From Chitinivibrionales bacterium (GTDB lineage Bacteria; Fibrobacterota; Chitinivibrionia; Chitinivibrionales; JANQEN01), in the NCBI GenBank assembly GCA_030593665.1, contig JAUVGS010000041.1, positions 1 through 9,547 of the forward strand: DNA of 9,547 nucleotides. The letters are read 5' to 3'. Position numbers and translations under genes: made by a program. Of the stretch, positions 6,737-9,547 are shown piece by piece (positions within the stretch are counted from its first letter, which is position 1; each line of letters begins with the position of its first letter). The notes under the pieces were generated by a model. The model ran no database searches and was not told where the DNA came from. It saw only the letters and a list, made by a program, of their open reading frames with translations.

Positions 6737-7510
6737 TTGTACCGCCTAATGGATGAGTCTGTGTTCTATCGAGGTATTCTCAGCCTTCTTTTCATTGCTA
6801 TTCTCAGTTATTCCCAAATGGTGCCGGTTTCGGGTGGTACCTTTACCATGGGTAACGGCTCCGGTGACAATGACGAGAAACCTTCGCATACCATTACCCT
6901 TTCCCCATACAAAATCGATTCGCGTGAAGTTACTTTTGCCATGTATGATTCCTGTGTTAAAAAAGGCGCCTGTACGCCTGCCCATTATGATGACGGGAAA
7001 TGCCTGATGTGGACATCATCGGGAATACGCAAAGTACGTGTCCCCCTGAAATACCGTTCCCCGGATTATCCCGTGGTTTGTGTGTCCTGGCATCAGGCCC
7101 GGCAGTACTGCCGGTCGAAAGGCAAGAGGCTCCCTACAGAGGCCCAGTGGGAATATGCGGCACTCGCAGGCTGTCGGAAATCCTATGCCTGGGGAAATCA
7201 AACACCGAATTTGTCACGGTGCGTCCGGGCATCAAACAACAAACCCACAAAACCTGCCTGCTTTCAGCATAACGGCTGGGGTATCTATGACATGACGGGT
7301 AACGTGTGGGAATGGACCCGTGACCGGTATGCAAAGGATTATTACTCCGTTTCTCAGAAGCAAAATCCCTCAGGCCCGACCGTTGGCAGATACCGCGCGA
7401 TCAGGGGAGGAGGGTGGTACAGCACTGCCAGGCAGCTTCGTATAAAAAACAGGCAATGGTTTATACCGGAATTCGGTGAGGTAAGCATAGGAATACGGTG
7501 CGTAAAATGA
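6737..7510 (+). CDS. Secreted SUMF1/FGE-fold protein lacking formylglycine-generating cysteines
   Basis: This 257-residue protein has an N-terminal signal peptide (hydrophobic about 12-24) and a single SUMF1 (FGE-sulfatase, C-type-lectin-like) domain. Signatures: MVPVSGGTFTMGN (28-40), YPVVCVSWHQARQYC (111-125), RLPTEAQWEYAA (131-142), GNVWEWT (188-194), RAIRGGGWYSTARQLR (220-235) and the terminal IGIRCVK. In true formylglycine-generating enzymes a cysteine pair lies in the region after the RGG-W motif; here that stretch has none, so sulfatase activation is unlikely. Nine cysteines elsewhere probably form disulfides in the periplasm. Start choice: TTG at 6737 has AGAGGA at 6723-6728 with an 8-base gap, whereas the in-frame ATG at 6749 has none nearby, so TTG is favoured. 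The gene begins 13 bases after the PEGA gene and overlaps the next as ATGA. Non-FGE members act as binding or accessory proteins; the ligand is unknown. Confidence 0.87.
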   Translation: MYRLMDESVFYRGILSLLFIAILSYSQMVPVSGGTFTMGNGSGDNDEKPSHTITLSPYKIDSREVTFAMYDSCVKKGACTPAHYDDGKCLMWTSSGIRKVRVPLKYRSPDYPVVCVSWHQARQYCRSKGKRLPTEAQWEYAALAGCRKSYAWGNQTPNLSRCVRASNNKPTKPACFQHNGWGIYDMTGNVWEWTRDRYAKDYYSVSQKQNPSGPTVGRYRAIRGGGWYSTARQLRIKNRQWFIPEFGEVSIGIRCVK

Positions 7511-8130
7511 GAAGAGTAGCTCTGATCAGTTTTATACTGGTAAGTACCTGTTGGACACAACTGCCGGCGCAGCAGCAGGTCACAGTCGATCGATATGGCC
7601 GGAATATTCAGGTGGACGGCTACCTGATGGAATGGCATGAAAAGGATGTTGATACCTGTCAGGGTGCCGTATCGTTTATGTGGGATGTTATAAACACTTC
7701 AATCGGGCTGGCCGGCTATATCCGATACCGGTACGATGATTCGTGCTCGAAGATTGGGATACAGGTATATCCACAGACAGGTTCCATGCACAGATTCCGG
7801 ACAATGGATGTCGATACCCATTCTGTCGGGCAATTCGTGTATGCGGTTGATAAATCCGGTGATAATGGCGATACCACCGTCATTGCCGAATGGCTGCTTC
7901 CCTGGGAGCAGGTGAAACTTGACTCGATGGGACATTATGAAATTGGTCTAGTCAGCTTTAATTCCTGCGAAGATACTGCACCTCCGATTATTCTCACAGG
8001 CAGCAATGTTGCAGATGAAGGAAAGATCGTGAGGAACAAAATAATTGTTCAGATTATCATTATTCTCATTTTGTTTATATCATTTATTGTGCTTAAGACG
8101 CGGGCGCGGAAATTGTATAAGAAAAAATAA
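7507..8130 (+). CDS. Periplasmic CBM9-like (carbohydrate-binding-type) protein with C-terminal membrane anchor
   Basis: A signal peptide (about 1-21, ending LPA-Q) precedes a beta-sandwich-type region of about 25-165. Its opening, IQVDGYLMEWHEKD, matches the IDG-x-x-x-EW start of carbohydrate-binding family 9-like domains. The later AEWLLPWEQVKL and YEIGLVSFNS match the IPW and strand motifs of the same fold. A transmembrane helix at about 179-196 is followed by a basic tail (RARKLYKKK), so the domain would face the periplasm. I start at ATG 7507, which overlaps the preceding stop as ATGA; a GTG at 7498 adds three residues and has AGGA at 7489-7492. It is the last gene of the PEGA-SUMF1-CBM9 operon. 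CBM9-like domains in such proteins bind glycans or are merely structural, and no catalytic motif is visible. The stop codon lies within the first base-pairing arm of the downstream 88-bp repeat. Confidence 0.72.
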   Translation: MRRVALISFILVSTCWTQLPAQQQVTVDRYGRNIQVDGYLMEWHEKDVDTCQGAVSFMWDVINTSIGLAGYIRYRYDDSCSKIGIQVYPQTGSMHRFRTMDVDTHSVGQFVYAVDKSGDNGDTTVIAEWLLPWEQVKLDSMGHYEIGLVSFNSCEDTAPPIILTGSNVADEGKIVRNKIIVQIIIILILFISFIVLKTRARKLYKKK

Positions 8131-8306
8131 CAGAATGTTAAGCAGAAGGGCATGGAAATGACCATTCTGCTTCTACATAATGTTATCCAGGGGCTTTCGT
8201 GCTTGCCCACAGGGATAACAGAATGTTAAGCAGAAGGGCATGGAAATGACCATTCTGCTTCTACATAATGTTATCCAGGGGCTTTCGTGCTTGCCCACAG
8301 GGATAA
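8131..8306. repeat. Two identical 88-bp tandem copies of a palindrome-rich element
   Basis: Copies at 8131-8218 and 8219-8306 are identical base for base, and four matching bases precede the first copy (8127-8130, including the upstream stop codon). Each unit holds two hairpins. In hairpin A, AAGCAGAA (8140-8147) pairs with TTCTGCTT (8165-8172), with inner GG/CC and CAT/ATG pairs capped by a GGAA (GNRA-type) tetraloop; its outer arms are ATAACA (8127-8132) and TGTTAT (8181-8186). In hairpin B, TGTTATCC (8181-8188) pairs with GGATAACA (8213-8220), with inner GGGC/GCCC. A and B compete for the same TGTTAT segment. There is no T-run, so it is not an ordinary terminator. Candidates are a REP/MITE-like unit or an attC-like site. 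From 8307 to 8428 I see no gene. Confidence 0.9.
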
Positions 8307-8428
8307 CGCCATTTTGAGATGCGAGTATACCTCCCATTTAAGCTTAACTCGTCAGACTCCAAAATATTGTTATGAATTGGTAACCGTTTGTAAAGTTCTT
8401 GCAAATGTGTTTCATTCTGAACAGGAGC

Positions 8429-8725
8429 TTATTTCATTCGTTTTCGCCAATAATAAGGTCTTCTGCTGGTGTGAGCATAGGCTACAATCCATATTTTATC
8501 AGGAAGTTCAATGTAGTAAATGGCATAAGGGAATCGACTTAGCAATCGGAATCTCGTTTCATAGCTTCTTTTTGGCCATTTTTCCGTGGCTTCTTGAATA
8601 TCTGCAAGAGCGTGTCGAATCTCCTCCTCAAGGTCTAAACCAAGACCTCTCCGTATTTCTTCATAGTAATCGACAGCAAACCACAATTCCAACTCAGCTT
8701 CGCTATGAACTATAATATGCTTCAT
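8429..8725 (-). CDS. ParE/RelE-family toxin of a type II toxin-antitoxin module
   Basis: This 98-residue protein has the typical length and layout of the RelE/ParE superfamily. There is an N-terminal helix pair with the motif AVDYYEEIRRGLGLDLEEEI (about 17-36), then LLSRFPYAIYYIEL (about 61-74), and the closing strand VAYAHTSRRPYYWRKR (about 81-96). The final HTSRRPYYW block is characteristic of ParE-like members. Its ATG overlaps the antitoxin stop as ATGA (8722-8725), so translation is coupled, with the antitoxin made first. Family members either poison DNA gyrase (ParE) or cleave ribosome-bound mRNA (RelE). ParE-like sequence favours gyrase, but the activity is not certain from sequence. 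The reading frame is intact, so the module could be functional. Confidence 0.92.
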   Translation of the reverse strand: MKHIIVHSEAELELWFAVDYYEEIRRGLGLDLEEEIRHALADIQEATEKWPKRSYETRFRLLSRFPYAIYYIELPDKIWIVAYAHTSRRPYYWRKRMK

Positions 8726-8952
8726 GAGTATTTTGCTCGAATTTCCGCAAGTATATTTTCGGCAGGCCTCCCTTTTGCTTTGCCACTTTTAATTTCTTCT
8801 ACACGTTTTTTTATTTCTGAGTCCCAAGCACTTTCAACATCAGTACCAGCAGTTTTATCCAGACTCAAAATTAGTTCATGCGCCAATTCAGCTCTCTCTT
8901 CAAGCGGTAATGCGATTGCCTGGTTTTTTATTCTTTGAAGTACTGGAATCAT
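8722..8952 (-). CDS. Antitoxin of a type II module (TIGR02574-type addiction module component)
   Basis: This 76-residue acidic/basic helical protein has the pattern of the putative addiction-module antitoxin family (TIGR02574 / Unstab_antitox). The tell-tale parts are ALPLEERAELAHELILSLD (about 13-31) and ESAWDSEIKKRVEEIKSGK (about 40-58). It should neutralise the ParE/RelE toxin encoded immediately downstream, and probably represses its own promoter as part of the complex. A very strong AGGAGG (plus-strand 8958-8963, 5-base gap) precedes the ATG, consistent with antitoxin being made in excess. A perfect TTTCCC/GGGAAA palindrome lies just upstream as a candidate operator. The usual antitoxin-toxin gene order is preserved. 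Confidence 0.88.
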   Translation of the reverse strand: MIPVLQRIKNQAIALPLEERAELAHELILSLDKTAGTDVESAWDSEIKKRVEEIKSGKAKGRPAENILAEIRAKYS

Positions 8953-8974
8953 AATATCCTCCTATTTAATCATT

Positions 8975-8995
8975 TTTCCCTTTTTGGGAAATATA
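8975..8995 (-). promoter_or_regulatory. Candidate toxin-antitoxin operator palindrome and overlapping -10
   Basis: TTTCCC (8975-8980) and GGGAAA (8986-8991) form a perfect 6+5+6 inverted repeat 22 bases upstream of the antitoxin ATG. On the minus strand TATATT (8990-8995), a plausible -10 box, overlaps its edge; the -35 match is weak (CGCTTG, 9013-9018, 17-base gap). The position suits autoregulation by the antitoxin-toxin complex; this is inference. Confidence 0.45.
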
Positions 8996-9003
8996 TAACA
9001 TTC

Positions 9004-9036
9004 GCAAATCAGCAAGCGTCAGTCAGCTGAATTTGC
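9004..9036. repeat. Bulged inverted repeat between the toxin-antitoxin promoter and the transposase remnant
   Basis: GCAAATCAGC (9004-9013) pairs with GCTGAATTTGC (9026-9036), with one bulged base and a 12-base loop. It lies just past the end of the recognisable transposase. It may be a terminal structure of the dead element or part of the toxin-antitoxin control region. Confidence 0.4.
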
Positions 9037-9045
9037 ATGGTTGTC

Positions 9046-9547
9046 TTTTTGATTGATACCTTGATGCGGACGTTTTGTATTTTACTAGGCAATATATTCA
9101 GCAAGAATGTTTTTCACCTGATTTCGATTAATAATTAGAAAATGATCCAAGGCTTCCCTCCGTACCGAACCAACAAACCTTTCGGCAATGGAATTCATGT
9201 TTGGTGCTTGTATTGATGTTCTCACTCCTTTTATTCCATAACTTAAAAAATCTAAGTAAAACTGAGAAGCATTATCATGAATCATATATACAATTCCATT
9301 CATTTCCTGTTCAAATTCTATTATTTGTTGACGGACAAATTCTTTTACAGGATTCTCGGTGACCGTGTAACGAACAATCTCTCTTGTCTTATGATAGATA
9401 TATAATCAATAATAGATAATATTTTATTCAGCCCAACAATAAACAATCTATCAAAATGATTGGTTACCACTCTTTTCCCGCCGGTTCTTCGTTTAAGAAT
9501 TTCAATTTCCTTTTTCAAAAGAGCAATTTCACAGACAAGAGATTTTT
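9046..9547 (-). pseudogene. Decayed rve/DDE-type transposase (insertion sequence remnant), 5' end outside window
   Basis: Two disjoint pieces of one integrase-core transposase remain. From the window edge (9545 leftwards) one frame gives EIALLKKEIEILKRR and NHFDRLFIVGLNKIL, the N-terminal helix region of this family, and runs out of homology near 9391. From about 9390 a different frame resumes at KTREIVRYTVTENPVKEFV, then IHDNASQFY, APNMNSIAERFVGSVRREAL and DHFLIINRNQ, the second half of the DDE core including the glutamate helix. The helix-turn-helix and first catalytic aspartate between them are deleted, with a frameshift at the junction. Near the end, where relatives read EYIxYYNTKRPHQGI, the two tyrosine codons are TAG TAA (9085-9087, 9082-9084), and NTKRPHQGI continues in frame beyond. 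It is non-functional. Confidence 0.88.

Noticed and set aside
6737..7510. Functional formylglycine-generating enzyme for sulfatases
   Set aside because: The catalytic cysteine pair is not in the expected segment and no sulfatase gene is in the window.
8131..8306. CRISPR array
   Set aside because: Only two units, directly abutting with no spacers, and the repeat itself contains two hairpins over 88 bp; no cas genes are present.
8127..8308. Ordinary rho-independent terminator for the upstream operon
   Set aside because: The hairpins lack a following T-run on either strand and are duplicated as a unit, so a repeat element is the better description.
8307..8428. Possible small gene or IS end between the repeats and the toxin gene
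   Set aside because: Only a ~25-codon minus-strand frame without a ribosome site is present, and no terminal inverted repeat matching the transposase remnant could be seen.
8287..8715. Plus-strand open frame of 142 residues across the toxin gene
   Set aside because: It is antisense to the well-supported ParE/RelE toxin and starts inside the 88-bp repeat; no recognisable domain or ribosome site.
1..9547. tRNA, rRNA or known riboswitch
   Set aside because: No cloverleaf, rRNA-like conserved stretch or recognisable riboswitch core was found on either strand by eye; a covariance-model scan could still find a weak one.

Overview
The window reads as chromosomal DNA from a Gram-negative-type (diderm) bacterium. 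It encodes a PpiD-like periplasmic folding factor, an S41 C-terminal processing peptidase, lipoprotein signal peptides, PEGA-domain envelope proteins and a probable outer-membrane protein. Combined PEGA, thrombospondin-type-3 and SUMF1-fold secreted proteins in moderately AT-rich DNA would fit Fibrobacterota/Chitinispirillales-like or related lineages. That placement is an inference from gene content, not something the sequence proves.

Layout. (1) 1-2610, plus strand: the C-terminal end of an S41 peptidase (its start lies outside the window) followed closely by a PpiD/SurA-like prolyl isomerase, then a strong hairpin terminator shared with the convergent genes. (2) 2703-4498, minus strand: a PEGA/TSP3 protein with a beta-rich C-terminus, translationally coupled (ATGA) to a 61-residue lipoprotein. 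(3) 4499-4819: a gene-poor stretch with a promoter, a short direct repeat, a decayed palindrome and two minus-strand terminator hairpins. (4) 4820-5588, minus strand: ndk (nucleoside diphosphate kinase) and a small four-cysteine presumptive lipoprotein. (5) 5794-8130, plus strand: a tightly packed three-gene operon encoding a membrane-anchored PEGA protein, a SUMF1/FGE-fold protein without the catalytic cysteines, and a membrane-anchored CBM9-like protein. (6) 8127-8308: two identical 88-bp copies of a palindrome-rich element. (7) 8429-8952, minus strand: a type II toxin-antitoxin module (ParE/RelE toxin, TIGR02574-type antitoxin) with a palindrome upstream. (8) 9046-9547, minus strand: a decayed DDE transposase with an internal deletion, a frameshift and two adjacent stop codons.

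Working together: regions 1, 2 and 5 are mainly envelope functions, namely proteolysis and folding in the periplasm followed by two PEGA-containing loci. The PEGA-SUMF1-CBM9 operon is the best candidate for an undescribed multi-protein envelope system, because its three products look secreted or membrane-tethered and carry binding-type rather than clearly enzymatic domains. The right end (regions 6-8) is accessory DNA: duplicated palindromes, a toxin-antitoxin module and a dead insertion element.
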